From Methanomassiliicoccus luminyensis B10 (GTDB lineage: Archaea > Thermoplasmatota > Thermoplasmata > Methanomassiliicoccales > Methanomassiliicoccaceae): a DNA stretch of 64,000 nucleotides. A model generated the notes under the pieces. The model made no database searches, was not told the DNA's origin, and saw only the letters and a program-made list of their open reading frames with translations. Position numbers and translations under genes: made by a program. Below, one piece after another: positions 34,577 through 42,982 of the stretch; the stretch's first letter is position 1, and the number at the start of each line of letters is the position of its first letter. The stretch is from assembly GCF_000308215.1 (NCBI RefSeq), contig NZ_CAJE01000012.1, positions 124,001 through 188,000 of the forward strand, in the 5' to 3' direction.

Positions 34577-35406
34577 ATGAATCTATTGGATGGCCTTTTA
34601 TCATTGCAGATATCTTCCAGTGAGATGGCTCCTGATCCCCAGGCCCAAAATGCCCTCGTGTGTGCGAGGTGTGGAAAGAAGTTCAAGAGATTCAGCAAGG
34701 GAAACCTCCTTGTGGGCCTCCCAATCGCTTTGCTTATTATACTTCTGCCATTTTCCGTTTTCTCGATGCTCGAAGGCACGGACTTCGGTATCATCTCCAC
34801 CCCCTATTTTCTGGCGTCCATCATTGTCGTGGCGGCTATCCCCGCCGCGATAGGTTTTCGAATGATGAATCAGGAGAAAAAGAAGTACCTGGTCAGGGAG
34901 GCCGATGGGGAAAAGGGGAAGATGTACTGTCTGGAATGCCAGGAGAAGCTGAGGAGCGAGACCGAAGCATATGGGCGCGATCTCAAGGCCGTCGACGCCG
35001 ACCCGGTGATGCGGCCGGTGATGCAGGAATGGAGGCTGGCACATGGCGATGAAGAACCTGCCCAGGCCCAGTGGGAAGAGCTTCGCAAGGCCGTCGGCCT
35101 GGACATGGCCGGCCAGTTCGAGGAAGCCGCCAAGATCTTCGAGAAGCATAAGATTTGGAAGATGGCTGGAAGGCTCGTGAGAAGGACCGCGTGCAGACAG
35201 TCAAGCACGTCACCGTGGACATGAACCAGCTCATCGACCAGATCCACACCCGCGGCCTGGTGGTGCCGTACAAGTGCCAGAGCTGCGGGGCCACCATCAC
35301 TATCGACCAGAACTCCAGCGCTTCAGGCCTGAAGTTCTGCTCCTACTGCGGGACCGCCAACAACATCGAGGATATTTCCAAGATCGTGCAGGAAGCTCTG
35401 GGCTAA
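34577..35406 (+). pseudogene. zinc-ribbon membrane protein, interrupted by a one-base frameshift
   Basis: The first frame (from ATG 34577) encodes a zinc ribbon half (CARCGKKF), two transmembrane helices (about residues 47-66 and 75-95), a second CLEC pair and a helical part ending EEAAKIFEKHKIWKMAG. Near 35169 it shifts into junk. The next frame continues KAREKDRVQTVKHVTVDMNQ and a C-terminal zinc ribbon (CQSCGATITIDQ...CSYCGTA) to the stop at 35404-35406. Adding one base at about 35169 gives one protein of about 276 residues with the order seen in related archaeal proteins. The frames are otherwise clean, so this is a recent mutation or sequencing error. Function unknown. Confidence 0.7.
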
Positions 35407-35888
35407 GTTGCGGCCTCACCCGCCCTCTCAACCCTCTTCTTCAGCGCTCGGTTCATCTCCTCGAACCCCCGCCGGGTAGCGTCCAGGAGCTTGCCGGAAA
35501 AGGGGACCAGCAGGCCTACGAAGCTCTCCTCCTGGATGACCCTGGAGGCGCCCTCTCCCGCTGGCTCGACGCGCAGAGTATGCCTTCCGTCGAAGACCTT
35601 GGGCAGCAACAGGCGGCCCAGCCACTGGAGGCGGCGGTTCGGGATGACCGAGGTCACGGTCGGCCGGATGCGCCATTCCTTTCTACCGGGAGGCCGGATG
35701 ATCACCTCTATCTTCTCGCCAACTTCCCGCTTCCCCTCGGCCCTGGGCATAAAAGGGTTCCACTCCGGGTACCGTTTGAAATCTATGAGCGCCGCCCAGA
35801 CTCGCTCCGGCGGCGCCCTTACCTCGATCTCGCTGCGGATCTCCCTGCGTAGCACATGTTCGTATTGGGCGGCACGGGTTCTTGACAT
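35403..35888 (-). CDS. SRPBCC-superfamily (polyketide cyclase-like) protein
   Basis: The ATG at 35888 has GGAGA 7 nt upstream and is preferred over the in-frame ATG at 35924. The 161-residue product has the START/SRPBCC pattern: EIRSEIEVRAPPERVWAALI, DFKRYPEWNPFMP, a central basic strand and a C-terminal helix (KLLDATRRGFEEMNRALKK). Such domains bind hydrophobic ligands in a deep pocket. The ligand is unknown. Its stop overlaps the stop of the zinc-ribbon gene by a few bases. Confidence 0.85.
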   Translation of the reverse strand: MSRTRAAQYEHVLRREIRSEIEVRAPPERVWAALIDFKRYPEWNPFMPRAEGKREVGEKIEVIIRPPGRKEWRIRPTVTSVIPNRRLQWLGRLLLPKVFDGRHTLRVEPAGEGASRVIQEESFVGLLVPFSGKLLDATRRGFEEMNRALKKRVERAGEAAT

Positions 35889-35992
35889 TGGCGGTCTCCA
35901 AACTCGGGACGCGGGCTTTCTCATGAAATATCTTTGGATGCGATAAAATATCTCCTGGCAGCCGCATCATGTCGGCTGTCCGAGGAGCGGGG

Positions 35993-38900
35993 ATGGGGCC
36001 GAAGAAGATCGAGGTCGTGGTCACCGATCTTGGTGAGTACATCAACCAGCAGTGCTGCGAGCGCAGCTTCAAGCTCCGCCTCAACAAGCAGGAAGTGGCC
36101 AGGAAGTATCCTTTCTACCCTGCCGTTCGAAACCCCCTCAATCCCGTCCTCGCCACCACCGGCGCCAAAAGAGAAAAGGAGCTGAAGGAGGACCTCAAGA
36201 AGCGCATGAGGTACCTGAACCCCACGGAGGAGGACGGCACCAGGATCACCTGGGAACAGTTCGTGGACGCGCTCTCCGGCATCAAGGCCGGCGAGGACTG
36301 CTTCGCCACCGAGGTGGAGGTGGGGCGGGAGATGGACGCTTTCAGGGTCACCGGGAGGATGGATTTCGCCCTGGTGCTGTGGAAGGGCGGCGCGCCGTGC
36401 CTGAGGATCGTGGAGTGCAAGGCCAGCAGGAAGGACCGGACCTATCACCGGGTCCAGCTGGCTACGTACCGTATCATGGTCACGAAGCTGCTGGAGAACG
36501 GCCTGGTGATCGGGGGGAAAAGGTTCGACAGCGTCCCCATCGAGTCCGTGGTGGCCCGCATCGACGAAGGAACGAACCGCCTGCAAAACGTCCTGGAGCT
36601 GCCGTCCCTGGACCTCCGCGAGGAGATAGAGGACGTGCTGAGCCTGCTCTCCCCCGGAGGCCCCCTGGACTACGTGGCCGGGCATGACCTTGACGAGCTG
36701 GGGTTCTGCCTGGAGGCCAAATGCGATTCCTGCGTGCATTGCCCCATCTGCCTCCCCGATACCGCTCACAAAAGGAGGCTCGAGCTGGTGGGGGCCGACC
36801 CATCGGTGGTGAGGGTGCTGAAGGCGAACGGGGTCATGACGCTGGATGACCTCGCCGACCTTGACCTCTCCTCGGAGGCGGTGAAGGGGATCAGGGGGAC
36901 CACCGGCTTCAACGACGACCTCGACGATCTGGTCCGGAGGGCCAAGGCCAGGCGGTCCACCTTGCCCGGCCGCAGGGACGGCGACTTTTCGGTGATGACC
37001 AGAGCGCACCCGGGCCTCGGGCAGCTGCCGGCGCACGACAACGGCCAAGGCCAGAGGCTGGTCCGGGTGTACCTGGACGTCGGCTATGACTATGTCGAGG
37101 ACAGGGTGGTCTCCATGGCTGCCCACGTGACCGACAGCGCCGGCGAGTTGCTGACGCGGCGCAGCAACGGGGACGACCCGGTGCCGGTGGAGCAGGACGA
37201 CGCGGGGACCCCGTCCCTTCTGAGCGGCGAGGTCGTGGTCCGCTTCATGGAGGAGGCATGGACCGGCGAGCCCACCGCGGACGACGCGGCGGAGGGCAAG
37301 ATGATACGGTCCTTCTTTGGAGGCCTGGTGGAGGCGATAGAGAAGGTCAGTGGGGCCGATGACTTCCGCCCCCTGCACTTCTACGTGTGGAACCCGAGGG
37401 ACATGGTCCACCTGATCGACGCGTGTTCCCGGGCGGGAGGGCCGCTGCTGCGCAACCTCACCGAGCTGCTGGGGTGCCGGGAGGAGTGCCAGGGCGAGCT
37501 GGAGCAGATGATCTTCACCCCCCTGGGCGGAGAGATCGACAGAAAGATGGTGCTCGGCTACACCGGCCGGAGCCTGATCACGGCCACCGCCTTTAGGTGG
37601 TTCGGGCGCCCCGCCTTCCACTGGACCCGGCGGGTCAACGGGAGCAGCGTCGACCTTTCAAGGTTGTTCCGCCGGGACATTTTCGACTACCGGACGGTGC
37701 TCCATCTCGATGAGAACGATGAGTGGTGCGAGAAGGACCACCCCAGCGCGCGGAGGCAGAGCTTCGAGATACGCACCAGGTTCAGCGCGGACATAACCTC
37801 GCCATACTGGCATGCCATGTGGGGCATCCTGCCGGACGCGTCCTGCTTCAAGGACCCCCTGGTCAGGAGGACCGTGGAAGACTATCGCGCCGCGGGGAGG
37901 CCCGAACTCATCGCCGCGTTCCTGGAGTGCAAGTGCCAGGCGCTCAGGTGGCTGGAGGAGCATCTGAGGAAGGACGACCGGATAGTGAAGCCTCTCATCC
38001 CGGTGAAGATGTTGCCTCATATCGAGGACGAGTTCGCCGACCGGTACGACCTGGTGAGGGCCTGCCAAGACTTCCTGAGGCTGGACCACCACGTGAGGAA
38101 GGTGGACTGGCTCACTGCCGGCCTGAACTCTCCTGCCAACAAAGTGGCCGAGGGGCTGGCGGTCCCGGTGCGCAACGGCAGGTTCGTCAGGTCGGAACGC
38201 AGCACCACGCTGTTCGCCGATCTGGCCCTGGACGCGTACCCCGTGGACCGGAACGTGTTCTTCTCGGGCTGCACTATCGATGAAGGCTCCTTCGTTAGGG
38301 TCACGCCGTGCACCGGGGACATCGACCAGGGGCAGAGGGTCAGGGACCTCGTGAGCAACGGGGTCACCGGCACGGTGGAAAGGATCGATCCTGATTCCGG
38401 CACGGTGGAAGTGAGCATCATCACCTCGGCATACAACAACGATCTCGCCAGGGCGTACATCCTGCGCTCTCTTCCCGCCTCTGACCTCATGCCCCACGGG
38501 CTGGTGGGGGACAGCGTCTCCGACTTCGTCAGCTACCGCGTGGACTCCTGGCTGGAGGACAACGGCCGCGCCCCTGCCGTCGCATGGTTCGACCCCCATG
38601 GTCCCAGGGTGCCGGTGAGGCCGCCCCTCTCGCCCGGCCGCGCCAAGCGGTACGCCGCGCTGCTCAGGGAACTGAAGCTCTCGGGGCACGGGCTCGACGA
38701 GGTGCAGGCGGAAGCGTGCATGGACGGACTGTCCAGCACCGTCCAGCTTCTCCTGGGGCCCCCGGGCACCGGAAAGACCAACACCACCGCGGCAGCCATC
38801 CTGCTGCGGCTGGCGGCCCGTGACAAGAACAGCATGTTCATCGTATCGGCCAACACCCACACCGCCGTGGACGAGCTGATGAGCAGGCTCCGCCAGTCCA

Positions 38901-40060
38901 TCGTCCCGTTCATTGAGGCCGCCCGCCGGAACGGAGTGGACTGCAAGCAGGTGATACCGCTCCGGCTCAGCAGGGAGCTGGGAGAGGCAGGATACCATGT
39001 TCCTCCGGAGAACATCACCGAGATCATGGAGCGGGCCAAGCAGGGCCATCTCGTGATAGGCGGCTCCATCAACGAGGTGCTGAAGCTGGCGGGCAGCGCG
39101 CGCAAGGTCCTCGGCTCCCCCTTGAGAGTGGACGGCCTGACGGTCGACGAGGCCAGCATGATGATCTTCCCCGCTTTCCTGGCCCTCTCCACGCTGGTAT
39201 CTCCGGACGGGGAGATCATGCTCGCCGGGGACCACTTGCAGCTCTCCCCCATCACCGCGCACCAGTGGGAGGATGAGACCCGGGAGCAGGTTATGCGGTA
39301 CTCCCCGCACGAGAGCGCCTACATCGCCGTCCAGAAGCTGTGCTCGCAGTGCGGGCCGGGCATGATAAAGCGGTCGGCCTTGACCACCACCTACCGGCTC
39401 ACCCCCGAGCTGACGCATCTCATTTCGGGCATCTACCGCCGCGAGGGATACTCCCTAGAATCTAAGAAGGGGAACTCGGCGAAGAACGGGATGCCCACGT
39501 CCTTCCGGGACCTGTGGTCCAACGGCGGGGTGTTCCTGGTGGTGCACGGCGAGGCCGGGTCCAGGAAGAGCAACGAGTTCGAGGCCGCCCTGGTGCGGGA
39601 CATCCTGGCCGCCCGGCCCGGGCCGAAGGGATCGATACCTCCGGGATCGGTGTCCATAATCACCCCCCACCGCGCCCAGAGGGCGGTGCTGAGGACGACC
39701 TTGAAGGGCGGTCTCGGCAAACAGATCAAGATGATCGATACGGTGGAGAGGCTGCAGGGAGGGGAGTGCGAGACCATCATCGTGTCGGGGACGCAGAGCG
39801 ACGCTTCCGCCATCGCCGGCAACGCCGAGTTCATCCTCGAACTCAATCGCACCAACGTGATATTCTCCCGGGCCAAGGAGCGGCTCATCGTGGTATGCTC
39901 CCGGAACCTGCTCGACAGCGTCCCGGCCGACCTGGAGGACTATCGCTCCTCCTGGCTGTGGAAGCATCTGAGGTCCATATGCGACACCACCGCAGCGGTG
40001 GTGAGCGGGTATGAATATGATGTCAGGATAATGGTTCCGGGGAAGTACTGGACCGAGTGA
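35993..40060 (+). CDS. nuclease-helicase fusion (Cas4/RecB-like nuclease, middle domain, SF1 helicase)
   Basis: ATG 35993 has GGAG at 35984-35987 as Shine-Dalgarno; an ATG at 35969 would add eight residues. The 1355-residue protein starts with a PD-(D/E)XK nuclease: D in TGRMDFALVL and E-x-K in RIVECKASRKDR near residue 140, followed by a cysteine group (CDSCVHCPIC near 245-255) like the Fe-S cysteines of Cas4/AddB nucleases. A helix-hairpin-helix-like part and a middle domain starting VRVYLDVGYDYVEDRVVSMAA resemble the RNase H-fold of RecB-like/TM0106 proteins. The C-terminal 480 residues are a UPF1/Dna2-like SF1 helicase: GPPGTGKTNT near 922, VDEASMM near 1052, SIITPHRAQ and RLQGGECETI. Likely role is DNA end or flap processing. 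Confidence 0.85.
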   Translation: MGPKKIEVVVTDLGEYINQQCCERSFKLRLNKQEVARKYPFYPAVRNPLNPVLATTGAKREKELKEDLKKRMRYLNPTEEDGTRITWEQFVDALSGIKAGEDCFATEVEVGREMDAFRVTGRMDFALVLWKGGAPCLRIVECKASRKDRTYHRVQLATYRIMVTKLLENGLVIGGKRFDSVPIESVVARIDEGTNRLQNVLELPSLDLREEIEDVLSLLSPGGPLDYVAGHDLDELGFCLEAKCDSCVHCPICLPDTAHKRRLELVGADPSVVRVLKANGVMTLDDLADLDLSSEAVKGIRGTTGFNDDLDDLVRRAKARRSTLPGRRDGDFSVMTRAHPGLGQLPAHDNGQGQRLVRVYLDVGYDYVEDRVVSMAAHVTDSAGELLTRRSNGDDPVPVEQDDAGTPSLLSGEVVVRFMEEAWTGEPTADDAAEGKMIRSFFGGLVEAIEKVSGADDFRPLHFYVWNPRDMVHLIDACSRAGGPLLRNLTELLGCREECQGELEQMIFTPLGGEIDRKMVLGYTGRSLITATAFRWFGRPAFHWTRRVNGSSVDLSRLFRRDIFDYRTVLHLDENDEWCEKDHPSARRQSFEIRTRFSADITSPYWHAMWGILPDASCFKDPLVRRTVEDYRAAGRPELIAAFLECKCQALRWLEEHLRKDDRIVKPLIPVKMLPHIEDEFADRYDLVRACQDFLRLDHHVRKVDWLTAGLNSPANKVAEGLAVPVRNGRFVRSERSTTLFADLALDAYPVDRNVFFSGCTIDEGSFVRVTPCTGDIDQGQRVRDLVSNGVTGTVERIDPDSGTVEVSIITSAYNNDLARAYILRSLPASDLMPHGLVGDSVSDFVSYRVDSWLEDNGRAPAVAWFDPHGPRVPVRPPLSPGRAKRYAALLRELKLSGHGLDEVQAEACMDGLSSTVQLLLGPPGTGKTNTTAAAILLRLAARDKNSMFIVSANTHTAVDELMSRLRQSIVPFIEAARRNGVDCKQVIPLRLSRELGEAGYHVPPENITEIMERAKQGHLVIGGSINEVLKLAGSARKVLGSPLRVDGLTVDEASMMIFPAFLALSTLVSPDGEIMLAGDHLQLSPITAHQWEDETREQVMRYSPHESAYIAVQKLCSQCGPGMIKRSALTTTYRLTPELTHLISGIYRREGYSLESKKGNSAKNGMPTSFRDLWSNGGVFLVVHGEAGSRKSNEFEAALVRDILAARPGPKGSIPPGSVSIITPHRAQRAVLRTTLKGGLGKQIKMIDTVERLQGGECETIIVSGTQSDASAIAGNAEFILELNRTNVIFSRAKERLIVVCSRNLLDSVPADLEDYRSSWLWKHLRSICDTTAAVVSGYEYDVRIMVPGKYWTE

Positions 40061-40139
40061 GGGAAGTGGCCCGCCGCTGAGAGGTCGGCTACCTCGGACC
40101 TCACCGAACATTAATCGGGATATCGACGGATGCTCGAAG

Positions 40140-40967
40140 ATGGCTCATGGCATCTCTAAATACTATCAGCTCCCGCCCACACACCTCATGTACAGGAAGG
40201 CGACGGATGCGGACCGGCCGCTGACAGGTTCGTTCGGCTCACGAGCGCGCCCCACTCTGCTCAAGAAGCTGGTGGCCGAGGGGGTGGGAACCTTCATCTT
40301 GGTCCTCGCGGGCGTGGGGGCGGCTGTGTTCGCCGGGCACATATTCGGCCCGCTGGGAGTGGCCATCGCGTTCGGCGCGGCGGTGGCGGCGATAACCTTC
40401 GCCATCGGGCACATCTCCGGCGCTCACGTAAATCCCGCGGTGACGGTGGCGGTGGCGGCGACGAAAGGGATGGACCTCCGGGGCTTCTTGGGGTATATAA
40501 TCGTCCAGCTGATCGGCGCGACACTGGCGGCCGCCATCATTTACGCGATAGCCAACGGCCAGCCGGGAGGATATGATCTGGACCTCGGGCTCGGCGCCAA
40601 CGGCTATGGGGACCACTCGCCGGGCGGGTACAACGTCACCGCCGCGGCCATCGCTGAGGTGGTGCTGTCGTTCGCGTTCGTCCTCGTGGCCCTGTTCGCC
40701 ACCGACAAGTTCGCCCACAAGGAGCTGGCGGGCATACCCATCGGCATGGGCCTCGCCTTCGTCCATCTAGTCGGTATCCAGATCGACAACATGTCGGTGA
40801 ACCCGGCGAGGAGCTTCGGCCCTGCCATAATCGCCGGAGGGTGGACCATCGAGCAGCTCTGGCTGTTCATAATCATGCCTATTGTGGGTGCGCTGATCGC
40901 GGCGGTGGTGTACCGCTACATCGGCAGCTACGCGCCGCCAAAGGATGATACACCTCCAGCACACTGA
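40140..40967 (+). CDS. aquaporin/glycerol facilitator (MIP family)
   Basis: The 275-residue protein has six transmembrane helices and two half-helices with the NPA signatures, GAHVNPAVTVAV near residue 100 and MSVNPARSFGPAII near 222. The selectivity-filter Arg follows the second NPA. It resembles archaeal AqpM. The first 40 residues form a hydrophilic extension (YYQLPPTHLMYRKATDADRP) beyond the usual start, so an internal start at the second Met is possible. Water, glycerol or gas permeability is expected from the family. Confidence 0.93.
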   Translation: MAHGISKYYQLPPTHLMYRKATDADRPLTGSFGSRARPTLLKKLVAEGVGTFILVLAGVGAAVFAGHIFGPLGVAIAFGAAVAAITFAIGHISGAHVNPAVTVAVAATKGMDLRGFLGYIIVQLIGATLAAAIIYAIANGQPGGYDLDLGLGANGYGDHSPGGYNVTAAAIAEVVLSFAFVLVALFATDKFAHKELAGIPIGMGLAFVHLVGIQIDNMSVNPARSFGPAIIAGGWTIEQLWLFIIMPIVGALIAAVVYRYIGSYAPPKDDTPPAH

Positions 40968-41134
40968 GGCCGCATAACGGCCCCGTTCCGGCGCCGAGCC
41001 CCTTTCTCGCGCCGGCGGGGTTTTTATTAAGGTGCCAGGGAGCGAGAGAGCTTCAGCTCCATGGCCTAATGATATGAGATGAAAATCAGGGACTTCTTGA
41101 TAAGAGGTTTAGGAAAGGGTTTCGACGTCCAGGC

Positions 41135-41305
41135 TTAGTACCTGTCCTTCGGCTTGTGCTTCTGGAAGCACTCCCTGCAATAGACGGGCCTGCCCTCGGT
41201 CGGCTTGAAAGGAACCTGGGTCTGAGCTCCGCAGTCGGAGCAAACAGCATCGTGCATCTCGCGGGGTTCGCGGTTGTAACCGCCCTGCCTTCTGTTTCCG
41301 TACAT
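41135..41305 (-). CDS. CxxC-x17-CxxC zinc-binding protein
   Basis: The ATG at 41305 gives MYGNRRQGGYNREPREMHDA, 56 residues in total; a longer frame to 41377 lacks family similarity. The metal site is CSDCGAQTQVPFKPTEGRP followed by VYCRECFQKHKPKDRY, with 17 residues between pairs. This small archaeal family is abundant and highly conserved. The Arg/Gly-rich N terminus suggests nucleic-acid contact. Precise role unknown. Confidence 0.85.
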   Translation of the reverse strand: MYGNRRQGGYNREPREMHDAVCSDCGAQTQVPFKPTEGRPVYCRECFQKHKPKDRY

Positions 41306-41562
41306 TACTGATCTACCTACTTTGTTGTTGTATCGCAAGGACCTGAAAGGACCTCGCGACATGATAGCTAAGCACATTTACTATAAAAACTAATGCATTC
41401 TGGCCACAAGATACCGGCCCGAGCCGGCGTGAAGTGATGTTCCTGTAGGGGTTCATTATAAGTGCTTCGATGGCATCGTGTTAGTGGTCCGAGCCTTGGC
41501 GGCTTCCGCGCCGTTCCGGCATGGGTACGCCATCGAACGTCGGGCCGAAATGAGATGTAGAC

Positions 41563-41709
41563 ATGACTGACAAGATAAACACGGTTTGTGCCAAGTGCGG
41601 AGAGAAGTTCGAGACCCTCTATGAGCTGGGCGAGCACATGGAGGATGTTCACGGCGAGATGCAGAGAAAGGTAAAGCCCCAGCGCCCCAAGCCAAAGAAG
41701 AAGCGCTGA
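41563..41709 (+). CDS. small C2H2 zinc-finger protein
   Basis: A 48-residue frame from ATG 41563 reads MTDKINTVCAKCGEKFETLY, then ELGEHMEDVHGEMQRK and a basic tail (KPQRPKPKKKR). C-x2-C-x12-H-x4-H is a classical C2H2 finger, and the basic tail fits nucleic-acid binding. A GAGATG purine stretch (41552-41557) precedes the start. The gene is small but the motif is complete and the stop is clean. Confidence 0.7.
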   Translation: MTDKINTVCAKCGEKFETLYELGEHMEDVHGEMQRKVKPQRPKPKKKR

Positions 41710-41731
41710 GCGGATGCCGGCCGCGGGGCCC

Positions 41732-42523
41732 TCATGTTCTCCCCGCAGCTGCCAGCTCTTTCACCAAAATATTGAAGAAGGCGTCCCTGGCCTTTCTCTC
41801 GTTCCACGGCTCGTGGCCGCAGTCCTCCAACAGGACGAAGCGGAAGTCCCGAAGCGTTCTGGAGAGGGGCTCCTTCACCCCTGCAAGGGGATGAGGATCA
41901 TAATCCCCGTGGATGGCCAGCACCGGGCATCTGATGCTCTTGCCTATCTCCAGCAGCCAGCCGCTCCGCCTCAGCTCCGCCGCTTCCGCCGACACCTTCA
42001 GGAAGACGTCCTTGCTCACCGGGAGCCTGCCGCCCTTTCTCAAGGCATCGAAGCTGTCGGCTTTGGACATCAGGGAGCCGAACTCGCTCAGCTCCTCATC
42101 CGTGGTCGAGCTTGCGGGACCCCCGAGAGCGTTCAGCAGGACCAGCGCCCTTTGGCGGTCCCGGGCGTCCAGACGTCCCAGCCTGGTGGCGGTTATGCCC
42201 TCGGCATAGCGCTCCTCGAACGGGCCGCTGCCCACCAGGACGAGTTCGTCGACGATCTCGGGGTGCTCCGCCGCCACTATCCAGCTCAGCCACGCTCCCC
42301 AGGAGTGTCCCACCAGCACCATCGGGCTGCCAGCCTCCTCCAGCGCTTCGCGGAGCTCGGCGACCTGCCCGGCGATGGTGTCGGCGGTCTGCAGCGGCTC
42401 CAGCACCCCGACCGTCCTGGACAGCACCTCGGCCACCGGGGCCATGGCTCCTGCCGCCCCCGGCCCGCCGTGCACCGCCGCCACCCTGAACGGAGCCTGC
42501 CCATGCTTTCGCAGCTTAGCCAT
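41732..42523 (-). CDS. alpha/beta-fold hydrolase
   Basis: The ATG at 42523 yields MAKLRKHGQAPFRVAAVHGG, about 263 residues. Catalytic triad candidates are the nucleophile Ser in GHSWGAW (about residue 85), Asp in IHGDYDPHP (about 217) and His in DCGHEPW (about 243). The oxyanion-loop HGGPG near residue 18 puts it with proline-iminopeptidase/haloperoxidase-like hydrolases. Substrate unknown. It follows csaA on the same strand with a 44-nt gap. Confidence 0.88.
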   Translation of the reverse strand: MAKLRKHGQAPFRVAAVHGGPGAAGAMAPVAEVLSRTVGVLEPLQTADTIAGQVAELREALEEAGSPMVLVGHSWGAWLSWIVAAEHPEIVDELVLVGSGPFEERYAEGITATRLGRLDARDRQRALVLLNALGGPASSTTDEELSEFGSLMSKADSFDALRKGGRLPVSKDVFLKVSAEAAELRRSGWLLEIGKSIRCPVLAIHGDYDPHPLAGVKEPLSRTLRDFRFVLLEDCGHEPWNERKARDAFFNILVKELAAAGRT

Positions 42524-42567
42524 ATCGGATTCTCCCTGCCCTATGTTTCCATCGCGGTTAGAAAAGG

Positions 42568-42915
42568 TCATCCCAGTTTATCGCCCTTTTCAACCTTTTG
42601 CTGAGGCGCAACGAGGACGACCCCATTGCGGGAATAGACGCCAAGCACAAGGACCTCCGACATGAGGTCCGCGACCTGCCGTGGAGGAAAGTTCACAATG
42701 CCCAGGACCTGCCTGCCGATCAATTCGTCCGCTCTGTATAGCTCAGTTATCTGCGCGCTGGACCTTTTTATCCCTATATCGTCCCCAAAATCGACCAATA
42801 GCTTGTAGGCAGGCTTTTTTGCTTTTGCAAACGCCTCGCATTGAACGATCTCTCCCACTCTTGTATCAAGCTTCAAAAAGTCGTCAAATGTTGCCACCGC
42901 GATCGCTCGCTCCAT
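42568..42915 (-). CDS. csaA: tRNA-binding/OB-fold protein, CsaA-like
   Basis: The 115-residue product is a stand-alone EMAP/CsaA-type OB fold: FLKLDTRVGEIVQCEAF, KPAYKLLVDFGDDIG, RSSAQITELY and GRQVLGIVNFPPRQVADLMS. Bacterial CsaA is linked to protein export and tRNA binding; the archaeal role is not settled. It probably shares a transcript with the hydrolase downstream. Confidence 0.9.
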   Translation of the reverse strand: MERAIAVATFDDFLKLDTRVGEIVQCEAFAKAKKPAYKLLVDFGDDIGIKRSSAQITELYRADELIGRQVLGIVNFPPRQVADLMSEVLVLGVYSRNGVVLVAPQQKVEKGDKLG

Positions 42916-42982
42916 ACGATCTCACTTTTTATCCCCTTATCCCCTGTTCCAGGGGTTTTGCGCCTTTCTCAAGATAACGGGT

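Noticed and set aside
35921-39418. Two minus-strand open frames of more than 560 residues opposite the nuclease-helicase
   Set aside because: Both are GC-driven shadows; the plus strand has the complete domain order and motifs.
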